This document shows, one piece after another, positions 49,838 to 61,403 of a stretch of DNA of 64,000 bases. The notes beneath the pieces are model-generated. The model worked only from the letters and a program-made list of their open reading frames with translations, did no database searches and was not told where the DNA came from. This stretch comes from Cedecea neteri (GTDB taxonomy: Bacteria; Pseudomonadota; Gammaproteobacteria; Enterobacterales; Enterobacteriaceae), in contig NZ_CP009451.1 in the NCBI RefSeq assembly GCF_000757825.1, forward strand, positions 1,736,001 through 1,800,000, given 5' to 3'. Each line of letters opens with the position of its first letter. Position 1 is the first letter of the stretch. The position numbers and the translations under genes are program-made.

Positions 49838-52243
49838 TTACCAGGTTTTACCAATGTTAAACTGGAACTGTTCTGCCTTGTCTCCCTCATATTTCTTAAA
49901 CGGCTGGGCATAAGAGAAGACCAGCGGCCCCAGAGGAGACATCCACTGCAATGCCAAACCTGCAGACATACGAATATTACCTGGCGTACTGTAATCAGGT
50001 ATACCTGCAGCTCTGGTTTCGGCGGTATTTTCCCATTTGGTATCCCAAACGGTACCCGCGTCAACGAACAGGGAAGTTCGAACGGAGTTCGAGTACTTCT
50101 CGCTCAGGAACGGCGTCGGGGTAATCAGCTCAAAGCTGGCAACACCCATGGCGTTACCGCCCACCGCATCGTTAGAGTTACACACATTCCCGGTTGTACA
50201 GTTACGCTGGTTCGGCCCGAAGTAAGCCGCTTTAGGACCGATGTTGTTCGACTGGAACCCACGCACGGTGCTTGAACCACCGGCATAGAAGTTCTCGTAG
50301 AACGGAAGTTCTTTGCCACCCAGACCATCACCGTAACCCCAACGGGTACGGCCCAACATGACCCATGTATGATCGTCGTTGATCGGGAAGTAAGTCGCCG
50401 TATCTAACGTCACTTTATAGAACTCGTTATCAGAGCCTGGAACGGTGACTTTACCATTCAGGTTAACGCGAGAACCATCCGTCGGGAAATAACCGCGGTC
50501 GAGGTTGTTGTATGTCCAACCATAGTTCAGAGTGAAGTCATCCGCCGAGAAACTGTTGTCACTGGCGTTCATATTCGGGTGCTGACCCACAGAATCCAGG
50601 TAACGCCACATTGCTATCTGAGGCTGCATATTCGACAGATCGTTATGCACATAGCCCAGGCCGAGACGCAGCGTGTTGTATTCGTTTACCGGGAAGCCCA
50701 GCGTGGTATCTAAACCGTAGCTTTTGTTGGTGTAGTCGGACAGGTCCGCATCATCAGCTTTAAAGTCGTTATAGAAGATACGACCGCCGAGGCTAACGCC
50801 ATCAACCGTAAAGTACGGATCGGTCGCCGACAGTTCCGCGTAGGTCTGGTAGTCGTTTTTGGTTCCGCTGATACCGACAGAGTAACCCGTACCCAGCCAG
50901 TTATCCTGCTGAACGCCAACCTGGAAGCTCACGCCACTTTCAGTACCGTAGCCAACACCGAAGTTGAAGCTACCGGTGTTGCGCTCTTTAACCTTGTAGA
51001 CGACGTCAACCTGATCCGGGCTGCCCGACACGCGCTGGGTATCCACATCGACGGTCTCGAAGTAGCCCAGACGGTTCAGACGCTCTTTACCGGCATCAAC
51101 CAGGTTGCTACCCAGCCAGGCCCCTTCCATCTGGCGCATTTCGCGACGCAGAACAGAATCTTTACTGGTGTCGTTACCTTCGAAGCGGATCTTACGCACG
51201 TAGTAACGGTTACCGGAGTCGACGTTAACGTGCAGCTTCACGGTTTTGTCAGCGTCATTAATTTCTGGCTGGGTCTGTACGCGCGGATACGCATAGCCAT
51301 AACGGCCCAGCAGTTTTTTAATGTCGTCTTCCATTTTGGTGACTTTGGTGCCGTTATACAGCTCACCCGGCTTCATTTTGGTCAGGCTTTCAATTTCTGC
51401 TGAATGCCCTGCCAGATTGCCTTTCACATCCACGCCGGCAATCTTGTACTGATCGCCTTCAGTGATGTTAATCGTCACGTAAATGCTTTTCTTGTCCGGC
51501 GTCAGGCTAACCTGCGTGGAATCAATATTGAAACGCGCATAGCCACGGTCCAGATAGTAGCTACGCAGGGTTTCAAGGTCACCCGCCAGCTTCTGTTTCT
51601 GGTATTTACGGTCACCCACAACGTTCCACCACGGCACTTCATCACGCAGCTGGAAGCGAGAGATCAGTTCATCCGTGGTAAACGCATGGTTGCCCACGAT
51701 GTTGATCTGCTGGATTTTCGCAGAGACGCCTTCCTGGAATACCAGCTTGAGGTCAACGCGGTTACGCGGCAGCGGCGTGACGACAGCTTTAACGCTGGCG
51801 CTGTATTTACCGACGCTGTAGTAGAAATCTTCCAGCCCTTTCTCGATGTCGCCCAGGGTCGTACGATCGAGGGATTCACCCACACGCACGCCGGAGGCTT
51901 CGAGGTTCTGCTTGAGCATGTCATCTTTCACCGACTTGTTGCCGGAGAAGGTGATGCTGGCAATTGTCGGGCGCTCTTTGACCTGCACCAGCAGCGAGTT
52001 GCCATCACGCAGAACCCGCACATCTTCAAAGTTGCCGGTGGCAAACAGTGAGCGGATTGTATTACTGATATCCTCGTCAGAGACAGTGTCGCCTACGCGC
52101 ACTGGCATACTGAGGAGGGCCGCACCGACGGCGACTCGCTGCAGGCCTTCGAAATGAATGTCTTTCACCACGAACCCGTCTGCACCGTATACGGTGGCGC
52201 TGCTAAACAGCAGCGACGCTATGAGGAGCTTTTTCATCGCCAT
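49838..52243 (-). CDS. bamA: Outer-membrane protein assembly factor BamA
   Basis: This 801-residue essential Omp85-family protein has a signal peptide of 20 residues (ending TVYGA), five POTRA domains at about residues 21-420 and a 16-strand beta-barrel from about 421 to the end. The VRGF motif ([10 protein letters not shown]) of loop 6 is present, and the last residue is an aromatic Trp as usual for barrel proteins. It inserts barrels into the outer membrane with BamBCDE. It is nine residues shorter than E. coli BamA, mostly in surface loops, where phage and colicin contacts vary. Confidence 0.97.
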   Translation of the reverse strand: MAMKKLLIASLLFSSATVYGADGFVVKDIHFEGLQRVAVGAALLSMPVRVGDTVSDEDISNTIRSLFATGNFEDVRVLRDGNSLLVQVKERPTIASITFSGNKSVKDDMLKQNLEASGVRVGESLDRTTLGDIEKGLEDFYYSVGKYSASVKAVVTPLPRNRVDLKLVFQEGVSAKIQQINIVGNHAFTTDELISRFQLRDEVPWWNVVGDRKYQKQKLAGDLETLRSYYLDRGYARFNIDSTQVSLTPDKKSIYVTINITEGDQYKIAGVDVKGNLAGHSAEIESLTKMKPGELYNGTKVTKMEDDIKKLLGRYGYAYPRVQTQPEINDADKTVKLHVNVDSGNRYYVRKIRFEGNDTSKDSVLRREMRQMEGAWLGSNLVDAGKERLNRLGYFETVDVDTQRVSGSPDQVDVVYKVKERNTGSFNFGVGYGTESGVSFQVGVQQDNWLGTGYSVGISGTKNDYQTYAELSATDPYFTVDGVSLGGRIFYNDFKADDADLSDYTNKSYGLDTTLGFPVNEYNTLRLGLGYVHNDLSNMQPQIAMWRYLDSVGQHPNMNASDNSFSADDFTLNYGWTYNNLDRGYFPTDGSRVNLNGKVTVPGSDNEFYKVTLDTATYFPINDDHTWVMLGRTRWGYGDGLGGKELPFYENFYAGGSSTVRGFQSNNIGPKAAYFGPNQRNCTTGNVCNSNDAVGGNAMGVASFELITPTPFLSEKYSNSVRTSLFVDAGTVWDTKWENTAETRAAGIPDYSTPGNIRMSAGLALQWMSPLGPLVFSYAQPFKKYEGDKAEQFQFNIGKTW

Positions 52244-52276
52244 CGTTGTTATGCGTTCTTCCTAACCTAATTCTCT

Positions 52277-53629
52277 CTATAAACGAGAGAAATCATTGAA
52301 AAGTGCAAGCCCCATTAATAGCACCAGCAAGATAGAGCCAATGCGATAACTGAAGTCCTGAACTCGCTCGGAAACCGGTGTGCCTTTCAGTTTCTCAACC
52401 GCCAAAAAGAGCAGGTGCCCGCCGTCAAGGACGGGGAGTGGAAACAGATTAATAATCCCTAAGTTGACGCTGATAAGCGCCAGGAACATCAGGAAGTAAA
52501 TTAAACCATATTCCGCCGACATACCTGCACCTTGAGCTATGGAGATTGGCCCACTGAGGTTGTTCAGTTTTACATCACCGGTTATTAATTTCCCCAGCAT
52601 GTTGACCGTCAGCTTCATCAGTTGCCAGGTTTTATCCGTGGCTTCTGCTACAGCGGTGAACGGCCCATACTGACGCACTGTTTTGTACTCATCAGGCAGC
52701 GGGATAATTTTAGGTATCACCCCTGCAAACCCTTCAGCCTTCGCTTTACCCGGTTTTGTATCCGGTATCAGCGTCAAAGACAAGGGGCTACCCTGTCTTT
52801 CAATCTCTACAGCCAGCGCCTGCCCTGGATTATCACGAACCAGGTTAACAAACGTGCTCCACTGAAGAAGCGGCTGACCGTTGACTTTAACGATCCTGTC
52901 CCCGGCTTGCAAACCGGCCTTACTTGCCGCTGACTGAGGCTGGACTTCATCCAGTACGTTTTCAATCTGCGGACCACGAGGCCTGAAGCCAAGTGATGTT
53001 ACCGGATCCTGCTTATCAGGCTCAAACTGCCAGTGGCTCAAATCGAGAGTCACATCCCGAGTTTGGTTCGTCCCAAACGGCGCATAAGAGACTCGGGCGC
53101 TCGCGTCGCCAATCTTACCGATTAAAGCTAAACGAACAGCATCCCAATCAGGCGTTTCGATGCCATCTATCGCTTTTAGTTCCATCCCGGCGCTAATTTG
53201 TGCTTCGGCAGCGATAGAGTTGGGGGTTATTTCACCGATCACCGGGCGCAGGCTAGGGATGCCAATGATAAACACTAGCCAGTAGGCAAAGATAGCGAAG
53301 ATGAAGTTAGCGACAGGCCCGGCGGCAATGATAGCCGCCCTCTGTGAAACCGTTTTGTTGTTGAACGCCGCATGGCGCATTTCCGGTAACACCGGTTCAA
53401 CGCGCTCATCCAGCATTTTGACGTAGCCGCCCAGCGGGATTAGCGCAATAACAAACTCGGTTCCCTGGCGGTCGGTACGACGCCATAGCGCCTTACCAAA
53501 CCCGATGGAGAAGCGTTCCACACGAACGCCACAGCGGCGAGCAACCCAAAAATGGCCAAACTCATGCACGGTAATTAAAACACCCAGTGCAACGATAAAC
53601 GCAGCCAAATTCCAGAGTATGCTCAGCAT
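52277..53629 (-). CDS. rseP: Site-2 protease RseP (sigma-E regulator)
   Basis: This 450-residue inner-membrane zinc protease has the HExxH motif at His22-Glu23-His26 (VHEFGHFW), two PDZ domains at about residues 115-310, and the second zinc-ligand motif [12 protein letters not shown]. After DegS cuts RseA, RseP makes the intramembrane cut that frees sigma-E; it also removes signal-peptide remnants. The ATG at 53629 ([15 protein letters not shown]) follows GGAAGG and matches the E. coli start. Its neighbour bamA builds the proteins whose misfolding triggers this pathway. Confidence 0.96.
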   Translation of the reverse strand: MLSILWNLAAFIVALGVLITVHEFGHFWVARRCGVRVERFSIGFGKALWRRTDRQGTEFVIALIPLGGYVKMLDERVEPVLPEMRHAAFNNKTVSQRAAIIAAGPVANFIFAIFAYWLVFIIGIPSLRPVIGEITPNSIAAEAQISAGMELKAIDGIETPDWDAVRLALIGKIGDASARVSYAPFGTNQTRDVTLDLSHWQFEPDKQDPVTSLGFRPRGPQIENVLDEVQPQSAASKAGLQAGDRIVKVNGQPLLQWSTFVNLVRDNPGQALAVEIERQGSPLSLTLIPDTKPGKAKAEGFAGVIPKIIPLPDEYKTVRQYGPFTAVAEATDKTWQLMKLTVNMLGKLITGDVKLNNLSGPISIAQGAGMSAEYGLIYFLMFLALISVNLGIINLFPLPVLDGGHLLFLAVEKLKGTPVSERVQDFSYRIGSILLVLLMGLALFNDFSRL

Positions 53630-53640
53630 AAAACCTTCCG

Positions 53641-54498
53641 TTAAATCGTCCTGAATACCAGAAGCAGCAGACACGCAAACACCGGCACCGCCGCTGTCAG
53701 ACTGTCAATGCGGTCAAGAATACCACCATGTCCTGGGATAAGGTGACCACTATCTTTAATACCGGCCTCGCGCTTGAACATACTCTCGGTTAAATCACCC
53801 AGCACGGACGCCAGCGCGGCGACAATGGAACAGGTTAGCAGAACAACAGGCGCAACGTTTAAATCAGCCCACATGCCGAACAGCAAAGAGATAACGGCAG
53901 ACGTCGCAAGACCGCCGATAAACCCCTGCCAGGTCTTGCCTGGGGAAACCTTTGGCGCAAGCTTATGCTTGCCAAACATTTTCCCAAAGACATAAGCGCC
54001 TGAATCTGCGCCCCACACCAGCACCATCACGTACAACAGCCAGATTGAACCGCTGTAGTGGTTAATATCATAATGCCAGCTACGCAGCGCGACCATGCCC
54101 CAGAAGAACGGAATAATGGTTAGCAGGCCAAAGACCAGGCGGATCGGCTTAGAATTGCGCCACAGCGCCGCAGAAGCCGGGTAAAACAGAACCAGCAACA
54201 GCGCCGCTACCCACCAGACCAACGAAGCCCAAAGCGAGATTTCAATTACCGGTAAATGCACCGAATGCCGGTACTCTGGCAGCGAAATCAGCATGACCGC
54301 AAGCAGCAGCCCACAAAGAACGGCCAGCCAGACGCGCTGTGAACGCGCAACGAAACCAGCAAGTTGACCCCATTCCCATGCAGCCAGCATACAAATGACC
54401 AGCGTAGCAATCGCAAAGCCTACTGGCGGAAGCCAAAACAGCGCCGCGATTACAATGGGAATCATAATAAACGCGGAAATCAGGCGATACTTCAGCAA
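53641..54498 (-). CDS. cdsA: Phosphatidate cytidylyltransferase CdsA
   Basis: This 285-residue polytopic inner-membrane enzyme makes CDP-diacylglycerol, the precursor of phosphatidylethanolamine, phosphatidylglycerol and cardiolipin. The CDP-alcohol cytidylyltransferase signature near the C-terminus is present ([19 protein letters not shown]), preceded by the metal-binding [16 protein letters not shown] region. About eight hydrophobic segments are visible. It lies between uppS and rseP with short gaps, in the same operon. Length equals E. coli CdsA. Confidence 0.96.
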   Translation of the reverse strand: MLKYRLISAFIMIPIVIAALFWLPPVGFAIATLVICMLAAWEWGQLAGFVARSQRVWLAVLCGLLLAVMLISLPEYRHSVHLPVIEISLWASLVWWVAALLLVLFYPASAALWRNSKPIRLVFGLLTIIPFFWGMVALRSWHYDINHYSGSIWLLYVMVLVWGADSGAYVFGKMFGKHKLAPKVSPGKTWQGFIGGLATSAVISLLFGMWADLNVAPVVLLTCSIVAALASVLGDLTESMFKREAGIKDSGHLIPGHGGILDRIDSLTAAVPVFACLLLLVFRTI

Positions 54499-54516
54499 AA
54501 GTGACCCCCAACAGGC

Positions 54517-55269
54517 TTATTCACCACCAGGTGCTGTGCCACCAAAACGACGCTCTCGGGTTGCAAAAGCATTTAGCGCACCTTCAAAGTCTTGTTCATC
54601 GAAATCAGGCCAAAGAACATCGGTAAAATAAAGTTCCGCATAGGCAATTTGCCAGATGAGGAAATTACTGATGCGATGCTCTCCCCCTGTCCTAATTACT
54701 AAATCTACGGGAGCCAGTTCATGCATGCAGATCTGCTGACCGAGCAGTTCTTCATCTATCTGATCCGGGCGCAATGAGCCTTCCTGCACCTGCGACGCAA
54801 GCTGTCGCACTCCCTGAATGATATCCCAACGCCCGCCATAATTCGCGGCGATATTGAGCGTCAGCCCAGTATTCTCACTGGTTAATGCTTCAGCTTTTTT
54901 GATTCGTTCTTGCAGGCGGAGGTTGAATCGGCTGGTATCGCCGATTACCCGTAAGCGGACATTATGGCGGTGAAGGCTTTTAACCTCACTGTCTAATGCC
55001 CAGACGAACAGCTCCATCAATGCGGTCACTTCCTGAGCCGGGCGGTTCCAGTTCTCGCTGCTAAAAGCGTAAAGCGTCAGCGCATCAATGCCGTTGTTCG
55101 CTGCAAAGGTAACAGCCCGGCGTACCGATTTTGCGCCAGCTTTATGACCGAAAACCCTCATTTTCCCCTGACGCTTAGCCCACCGGCCGTTACCATCCAT
55201 GATGATGGCAACATGGCGTGCGCCCTGCGTGATTAAGGATTCGCTTAATTGTTGATTAGCAGACAACAT
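54517..55269 (-). CDS. uppS: Undecaprenyl diphosphate synthase UppS (IspU)
   Basis: This 250-residue cis-prenyltransferase adds eight isoprene units to farnesyl diphosphate to make the C55 carrier lipid for peptidoglycan and O-antigen. The catalytic aspartate lies in IIMDGNGRWAKRQG, and the substrate-binding segments LTLYAFSSENWNRP and DLVIRTGGEHRISNF are intact. The ATG at 55269 gives MLSANQQLSE, the E. coli-like start; its ribosome-binding site is weak. A terminator hairpin from dxr lies just upstream, so a separate promoter or partial read-through is likely. Confidence 0.95.
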   Translation of the reverse strand: MLSANQQLSESLITQGARHVAIIMDGNGRWAKRQGKMRVFGHKAGAKSVRRAVTFAANNGIDALTLYAFSSENWNRPAQEVTALMELFVWALDSEVKSLHRHNVRLRVIGDTSRFNLRLQERIKKAEALTSENTGLTLNIAANYGGRWDIIQGVRQLASQVQEGSLRPDQIDEELLGQQICMHELAPVDLVIRTGGEHRISNFLIWQIAYAELYFTDVLWPDFDEQDFEGALNAFATRERRFGGTAPGGE

Positions 55270-55331
55270 AACGCGTAATGATTCCCTGAAAAAAATTAAG
55301 CGGTACTCAGGAATACTGAAGCCTGGTGCAC

Positions 55332-55358
55332 AAAAAAGCCGTGTTGTGACACGGCTTT
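55332..55358 (-). terminator. Intrinsic terminator between dxr and uppS
   Basis: On the minus strand a 10-bp stem (AAAGCCGTGT / ACACGGCTTT) with a four-base loop is followed by TTTTTTG. It lies about 100 bp beyond the dxr stop and 63 bp before uppS, so it can separate or attenuate their expression. Confidence 0.82.
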
Positions 55359-55455
55359 CCACCTAACGCTCAGTCACATCTGGCGATTAAGTGGCGCAGA
55401 CTATATCACTGAAGCACAAAGCGAACAAATGGCGGCACTTCAGCCGGCTGAATTA

Positions 55456-56655
55456 TCACCGGCTTGCGAGGTTCATCACTTGTTTTTTGGCGATTTCACG
55501 AGCAATTGCATCCACACGCAGCACTTCTTCCACGCTTTGCGGTTCGCTTAAGTTCATTGCCTCAAGCACGCTGCGGTTTAACACCGCGATGTCGGTAAAC
55601 CGCACCTGCTGATTCAGGAAAGCCTCAACGACCACTTCATTTGCCGCATTAAGCGCGGTAGTCGCCGCCTGCCCTTGCGCACTCGCATCAATAGCGAGCT
55701 TCAGGCATGGATAACGTTCGAAATCAGGCTCCATAAAGGTCAGCGAGCCTGTTTTACAGAAATCGAGCGGTGCGACGCCGGATTCAACGCGTGCAGGGTA
55801 AGCCATAGCATGCGCGATAGGCGTGCGCATATCAGGCGCTCCCAGCTGAGCAAGTACGCTGCCGTCACGGTAGCGAACCATTGAGTGAATGACCGACTGA
55901 GGATGAATCAGCACTTCCATCTGTGCTGCAGATGCGTTGAATAACCAACGCGCTTCAATGTATTCGAGACCTTTATTCATCATGGTGGCGGAGTCGACGG
56001 AAATTTTACGCCCCATCGACCAGTTCGGGTGGCTGCATGCCTGATCGGGCGTCATTGCCGCTAAATCCGCATAAGCCGTTTCCCGGAACGGGCCACCCGA
56101 TCCGGTGAGGATAATTGACGATACGCCATTATCCTCAAGGCTAGCGTATCCCAGGTTCCGCTGAATTGTTTCCGGCAAACTCTGAAAAATCGCGTTGTGT
56201 TCGCTGTCAATCGGCAACAATTGCGCCTTACTGCGTGCAACGGCTTCCATAAACAGTCGCCCGCAGGTGATCAGTGACTCTTTATTCGCCAGTAACACCT
56301 GCTTGCCCGCAGAAATAGCGGCCAGCGTAGGCGGCAGCCCGGCTACGCCAACGATAGCGGCCATCACCTGATCCACTTCACTTAACGCCGTAACTTCACA
56401 GGCCGCCTGCTCGCCCGCCAGTACCTCAGTTTTACTCCCCTGCTCTTTCAGGAGATGACGGACTTCCGCAGCCGCTGACTCGCTGGCCATCACCGCAAAC
56501 CGCGGCGAAAACTCCAGGCACTGCTCAACCATTTTCCCGACGTTGCTGCCCGCAACCAATGCCGTTATGGCAAATTTGTCAGGATTATGACGAACGACGC
56601 TCAGCGTGCTGACGCCAATAGAGCCGGTGGATCCAAGAATAGTGAGCTGCTTCAT
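55456..56655 (-). CDS. dxr: 1-deoxy-D-xylulose 5-phosphate reductoisomerase
   Basis: This 399-residue enzyme is the committed step of the MEP isoprenoid pathway and converts DXP to 2-C-methyl-D-erythritol 4-phosphate with NADPH. The nucleotide-binding motif [11 protein letters not shown] is at the N-terminus. The metal and substrate residues are in [11 protein letters not shown] and [16 protein letters not shown]. It is the target of fosmidomycin. It supplies precursors to UppS, the next gene downstream. A 127-bp ERIC element separates it from frr. Confidence 0.97.
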   Translation of the reverse strand: MKQLTILGSTGSIGVSTLSVVRHNPDKFAITALVAGSNVGKMVEQCLEFSPRFAVMASESAAAEVRHLLKEQGSKTEVLAGEQAACEVTALSEVDQVMAAIVGVAGLPPTLAAISAGKQVLLANKESLITCGRLFMEAVARSKAQLLPIDSEHNAIFQSLPETIQRNLGYASLEDNGVSSIILTGSGGPFRETAYADLAAMTPDQACSHPNWSMGRKISVDSATMMNKGLEYIEARWLFNASAAQMEVLIHPQSVIHSMVRYRDGSVLAQLGAPDMRTPIAHAMAYPARVESGVAPLDFCKTGSLTFMEPDFERYPCLKLAIDASAQGQAATTALNAANEVVVEAFLNQQVRFTDIAVLNRSVLEAMNLSEPQSVEEVLRVDAIAREIAKKQVMNLASR

Positions 56656-56803
56656 GAGGTACTCAAAGTCGTAAAATGAAGGATTAATGGCGCATTAGTT
56701 TGCGGCGCAAGGCGCCCGTTGTCTATGCCTTTGCCTGACGTTTTATAAAGCAAAACGCCGCCCGTAAACGCTTCGCGATGCGCGAGGGCTTACTGAACGG
56801 CGT

Positions 56804-56930
56804 TATACTCGTCATACTTCAAGCTGCAGGTGCGTTACCTGCATACGTCCACTTCAGTCACATAGTTAGCTATGCTCCTGAAGATGTCCGTCTTTGCCGC
56901 CTTCCTGCAACTCGAATTATCTAGAGTATA
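56804..56930. repeat. Full-length ERIC element (127 bp)
   Basis: Exactly 127 bp runs from TATACTCGTCATACTTCAAG to the reverse-oriented end AATTATCTAGAGTATA. The centre holds the ERIC core palindrome (TCAGTCACATAGTTAGCTAT and so on) and the GCCGCCTTCCTGCAACTCG arm. It matches the enterobacterial repetitive intergenic consensus in length, ends and core. It lies in the 293-bp gap between frr and dxr; nothing else in the gap is recognised except a short hairpin region near 56750-56800. Confidence 0.88.
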
Positions 56931-56948
56931 TACACAAAAAAATGTGGT

Positions 56949-57506
56949 TTAGAACTGCATCAGCTCGGTTTCTTTTTCAGACAGAGCCGCATCCACTTTC
57001 TTAATGGCTGCATCAGTCAGTTTCTGCACGTCATCCTGAGAACGACGATCGTCATCTTCGCTGATCTCTTTGTCTTTCAGCAGGGCTTTAACTTTGTCGT
57101 TAGCGTCACGACGAACGTTACGTACCGCAACGCGTGCGCCTTCGGCTTCGCCACGTACGATTTTGATCAGATCTTTACGACGTTCTTCAGTCAGCGGAGG
57201 CAGTGGAACACGGATATCGGTACCCGCAGAGCTTGGGTTCAGACCGAGGTCAGAAGCCATGATCGCTTTTTCAACCGCCGGGCCCAAAGAACGATCGAAG
57301 ACGTTGATCTTCAGGGTGCGGGTATCCTCAACGGTAACGCTGGCCAGCTGACGCAGCGGAGTTGGCGTACCGTAGTATTCCACTACGATACCGTCCAGCA
57401 GGCTTGGAGAAGCACGGCCGGTACGGATTTTGCTGATTTGGTTTTTAAACGCTTCGACGCATTTATCCATACGCACTTCAGCATCTTTTCTGATATCGCT
57501 AATCAC
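56949..57506 (-). CDS. frr: Ribosome recycling factor
   Basis: This 185-residue two-domain, tRNA-shaped factor works with EF-G to split post-termination ribosomes and is essential. Conserved parts are the three-helix bundle ends ([38 protein letters not shown]) and the beta domain ([20 protein letters not shown]). Length equals E. coli Frr. It follows pyrH by 138 bp. Confidence 0.98.
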   Translation of the reverse strand: MISDIRKDAEVRMDKCVEAFKNQISKIRTGRASPSLLDGIVVEYYGTPTPLRQLASVTVEDTRTLKINVFDRSLGPAVEKAIMASDLGLNPSSAGTDIRVPLPPLTEERRKDLIKIVRGEAEGARVAVRNVRRDANDKVKALLKDKEISEDDDRRSQDDVQKLTDAAIKKVDAALSEKETELMQF

Positions 57507-57644
57507 GTTACGAATCCTTGAAAACTGGTTTAAGGCGGACCACGCTTATTCACGGCAGCAGTGACGCTGCAGGCTAAGTATAGTCCCGTTTATTCCTGGC
57601 TGTAGATAAAGCCAAATCTTACCCTGATTACAGGGCAACTGAAA

Positions 57645-58370
57645 TTATTCAGTAATTAAAGTGCCTTCTTTCTCACCCATTACCACGCGACGCAGCGCAC
57701 CCGGCTTGTTCATGTTGAACACGCGGATCGGCAATTTGTGGTCGCGAGCAAGGGTAAACGCGGCTAGATCCATAACTTTAAGTTCTTTATCAAGAACTTC
57801 AGTGTAGGTCAGCTGCTCGTACAGCGTCGCAGCAGGATCTTTCACCGGATCGGCGGTAAACACGCCATCCACCTTGGTGGCTTTCAGCACCACGTCTGCT
57901 TCAATTTCAATCCCGCGCAGGCAGGCGGCAGAGTCAGTGGTAAAGAACGGGTTACCGGTACCGGCAGCAAGAATAACCACGCGGTTCGCGCGCAGCAGGC
58001 TAATCGCTTCTGCCCAGCTGTAGTTGTCGCAAACGCCATTCAATGGAATAGCGGACATCAGGCGGGCGTTCACATAGGCGCGGTGGAGCGCATCACGCAT
58101 CGCCAGGCCGTTCATGACGGTAGCCAGCATGCCCATGTGGTCGCCCACGACGCGGTTCATGCCGGCTTTTGCCAGACCTGCACCACGGAATAAGTTGCCA
58201 CCGCCGATTACCACCCCGACCTGAATGCCAAGTTCCACCAGCTCTTTAATTTCCTGAGCCATACGGTCCAGAATACTCGCGTCAATACCAAAGCCTTCTG
58301 TGCCTTGCAGAGCTTCGCCGCTCAGTTTGAGCAGAATACGTTTGTAGACGGGTTTTGCATTGGTAGCCAT
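57645..58370 (-). CDS. pyrH: UMP kinase PyrH
   Basis: This 241-residue amino-acid-kinase-family enzyme phosphorylates UMP to UDP in pyrimidine synthesis, as a hexamer activated by GTP and inhibited by UTP. Conserved segments are [36 protein letters not shown] and [14 protein letters not shown]. The ATG at 58370 with AGGAAAG upstream gives the E. coli N-terminus; a longer open frame is not used. It lies between tsf and frr. Confidence 0.97.
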   Translation of the reverse strand: MATNAKPVYKRILLKLSGEALQGTEGFGIDASILDRMAQEIKELVELGIQVGVVIGGGNLFRGAGLAKAGMNRVVGDHMGMLATVMNGLAMRDALHRAYVNARLMSAIPLNGVCDNYSWAEAISLLRANRVVILAAGTGNPFFTTDSAACLRGIEIEADVVLKATKVDGVFTADPVKDPAATLYEQLTYTEVLDKELKVMDLAAFTLARDHKLPIRVFNMNKPGALRRVVMGEKEGTLITE

Positions 58371-58481
58371 GTTTCTTTCCTGAGAACAGTCAACGAATGG
58401 GGGATGGTTAATTCTGGCGACATTCTGTCGCATTTCAGCCCGCTCGCCTAACGGAGCGCTCTGAAACTGTAAAGCTGGATA

Positions 58482-58511
58482 AAAAGGAACCGCCGGTTGG
58501 CGGTTCCTTTT
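58482..58511 (-). terminator. Terminator of tsf
   Basis: A perfect 13-bp stem (AAAAGGAACCGCC / GGCGGTTCCTTTT) with a GGTT loop lies 6 bp beyond the tsf stop. Confidence 0.86.
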
Positions 58512-58517
58512 AAGCCA

Positions 58518-59369
58518 TTAAGACTGCTTGGACATAGCAGCAACTTCTGCTGCAAAGTCAGTCTCAACTTTCTCGATGCCTTCACCCACTTCGAAGCGGA
58601 TGAAGTTAGTCACGTCAGCGTTGTGCTCTTTCAGCAGCTGAGCAACAGTTTTGCTTGGGTCCATCACGAACGGCTGACCAGTCAGAGAAACTTCGCCGGT
58701 GAATTTCTTCATGCGGCCTTCAACCATTTTCTCTGCGATTTCTTTTGGTTTACCGGACTGCATCGCGATGTCCAGCTGAACCTGGTATTCTTTCTCTACA
58801 ACTTCTGCAGAAACGTCTTCAGGTTTAACGAACTCAGGCTTGCTTGCAGCGATGTGCATTGCCAGCTGTTTAACCAGCTCTTCATCAGCGCCTTTAGCCG
58901 CAACCAGAACACCGATACGTGCGCCGTGCTGGTAAGAACCCAGAACTTCGCCTTCCAGGGAAGAAACGCGACGGATGTTGATGTTCTCACCGATTTTAGC
59001 AACCAGTGCAACGCGCTCTTCTTCGAACTGCGCTTTCAGAACTTCAACGTCGGTGATTTTGCCAGCAACTGCTGCATCCAGAACTTTATTAGCAAACGCC
59101 TGGAAACCGCCGTCTTTAGCAACGAAGTCGGTCTGGCAGTTAACTTCCAGAATCACGCCGTAGTTGCCGTCGATCTTAGTGATGATCACGCCGTCAGCAG
59201 CAACGTTGCCTGCTTTTTTAGCTGCTTTGATCGCACCGGATTTACGCATGTTCTCGATTGCCAGCTCGATGTCGCCGTTGGCTTCGGTCAGCGCTTTTTT
59301 ACAATCCATCATGCCAGCGCCAGTACGCTCACGCAGCTCTTTTACCAGGGATGCGGTAATTTCAGCCAT
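58518..59369 (-). CDS. tsf: Elongation factor Ts
   Basis: This 283-residue nucleotide-exchange factor for EF-Tu has an N-terminal UBA-like domain ([22 protein letters not shown]), the core contact motif QTDFVAKD, and a dimerisation region. The length matches E. coli EF-Ts. It is the second gene of the rpsB-tsf operon and lies after an attenuator-like terminator. High expression is expected from its codon use. Confidence 0.98.
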   Translation of the reverse strand: MAEITASLVKELRERTGAGMMDCKKALTEANGDIELAIENMRKSGAIKAAKKAGNVAADGVIITKIDGNYGVILEVNCQTDFVAKDGGFQAFANKVLDAAVAGKITDVEVLKAQFEEERVALVAKIGENINIRRVSSLEGEVLGSYQHGARIGVLVAAKGADEELVKQLAMHIAASKPEFVKPEDVSAEVVEKEYQVQLDIAMQSGKPKEIAEKMVEGRMKKFTGEVSLTGQPFVMDPSKTVAQLLKEHNADVTNFIRFEVGEGIEKVETDFAAEVAAMSKQS

Positions 59370-59420
59370 TCTAAAATCCTCGGAGATGTGGCCTGCCCGA
59401 CACGGTGGCCAGACGGGCTT

Positions 59421-59452
59421 AAAAGTGAAAAAGGGGCCATAAAAAGGCCCCT
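59421..59452 (-). terminator. Attenuator-like terminator between rpsB and tsf
   Basis: On the minus strand a 7-bp stem (AGGGGCC / GGCCCCT) with a seven-base loop is followed by TTTTTCACTTTT, within the 135-bp gap. Partial termination here would set the S2 to EF-Ts ratio. Confidence 0.75.
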
Positions 59453-59504
59453 AACCAAACGAGATACTACCTGGTTAAATAAGGGCTCTGGCGAGCGTGC
59501 CTTA

Positions 59505-60233
<729 letters not shown>

Positions 60234-60254
60234 TTAAAACCTCTATATAAAGTA

Positions 60255-60390
60255 TGGGGTTATGCCTCCACGTATCCCATATTGCCGACCCCAAAGGGCA
60301 CCCCGGAACATGTGTCGATACGTGTGTGTTATTTACACAAAGTGAGCGTATTTGGCTGTACCCGAAAAATCGGAATACAAGTCCGGCGCG
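60255..60390 (-). ncRNA. tff: rpsB leader / T44 (tff) RNA element
   Basis: The leader between the rpsB promoter and start codon holds the conserved GGGGTGCCCTTTGGGGTCGG and GGCATAACCCC segments, which can pair. In E. coli this region was described as the T44/tff RNA and as the S2 autoregulatory site. Boundaries are approximate. It fills most of the 314-bp gap before map. Confidence 0.65.
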
Positions 60391-60421
60391 CTTTATACCA
60401 TAAATGGCGCTCAGACTCCAA
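60391..60421 (-). promoter_or_regulatory. rpsB-tsf promoter
   Basis: On the minus strand TTGGAG (-35) and TATAAA (-10, extended by TGG) are 18 bp apart, followed by the GC-rich discriminator GCGCGC. Such a discriminator is typical of stringently controlled ribosomal promoters. Confidence 0.75.
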
Positions 60422-60544
60422 TAGTTGTTGCCGTGATGCCCGTTTGATGATTCTCAATTTTGCAGGGAGACGCCCCCCCTGATACCATTACAGCAACTTC
60501 CCTGCTCATTTCATGTCGACGTTATCGACATCTGCGGATCTGAT

Positions 60545-61339
60545 ATGGCTATCTCAATTAAGACACCTGAAGAAATCGAAAAAATGCGCATCGCTGGCCG
60601 CCTGGCTGCCGAAGTGCTGGAAATGATCGAACCCCACGTAAAACCGGGTATTACCACCGGCGAGCTGGATCGCATCTGTAATGACTACATCGTGAATGAA
60701 CAGCAGGCCATTTCCGCCTGTCTGGGCTACCACGGCTTCCCAAAATCGGTCTGTATTTCTATCAATGAAGTGGTTTGCCACGGCATTCCAGACGATGAAA
60801 AAGCGCTGAAAGACGGCGATATCGTTAACATCGACGTCACCGTTATCAAAGACGAATACCACGGCGATACCTCAAAGATGTTCATCGTGGGTAATCCAAC
60901 GATTCTTGGCGAACGCCTGTGCCGCATCACCCAGGAAAGTCTCTATCTGGCGCTGCGCATGGTGAAACCGGGCATCCGTCTGCGCACCCTTGGCGCGGCT
61001 ATCCAGAAGTTCGTTGAGGCCGAAGGTTTCTCCGTTGTGCGCGAGTACTGTGGTCACGGCATTGGCCGCGTGTTCCATGAAGAACCACAGGTTCTTCACT
61101 ACGACGCAGATGACGGCGGCGTGGTACTTCAGCCGGGCATGACCTTCACCATCGAACCTATGGTCAACGCCGGTGATTACCGCATTCGCACCATGAAAGA
61201 CGGCTGGACGGTGAAAACCAAAGATCGCAGCTTGTCTGCTCAATACGAGCATACTATTGTGGTGACGGAGAACGGCTGCGAGATTATGACCCTGCGTAAA
61301 GATGACACCATCCCTGCAGTGATTTCGCATAACGAATGA
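60545..61339 (+). CDS. map: Methionine aminopeptidase type I
   Basis: This 264-residue dinuclear metalloprotease removes the initiator methionine from proteins with small second residues. The pita-bread fold ligands are visible: Asp in NIDVTVIKDEYHGDTSKMF, His in YCGHGIGRVFHE, Glu in FTIEPMVNAG and Glu in YEHTIVVTENG. Length equals E. coli Map. It is divergent from rpsB, as in other enterobacteria, and ends in a strong terminator before glnD. Confidence 0.98.
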   Translation: MAISIKTPEEIEKMRIAGRLAAEVLEMIEPHVKPGITTGELDRICNDYIVNEQQAISACLGYHGFPKSVCISINEVVCHGIPDDEKALKDGDIVNIDVTVIKDEYHGDTSKMFIVGNPTILGERLCRITQESLYLALRMVKPGIRLRTLGAAIQKFVEAEGFSVVREYCGHGIGRVFHEEPQVLHYDADDGGVVLQPGMTFTIEPMVNAGDYRIRTMKDGWTVKTKDRSLSAQYEHTIVVTENGCEIMTLRKDDTIPAVISHNE

Positions 61340-61363
61340 TGCCCTGACGTCAGTCAGCAATCT

Positions 61364-61390
61364 AAGCCGGCCCTGAGCCGGCTTTTTTTA
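61364..61390 (+). terminator. Terminator of map
   Basis: An 8-bp stem (AAGCCGGC / GCCGGCTT) with a five-base loop is followed by TTTTT. It lies between map and glnD, only 14 bp before the glnD start. Confidence 0.87.
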
Positions 61391-61403
61391 TGGGTAGCGC
61401 ACA

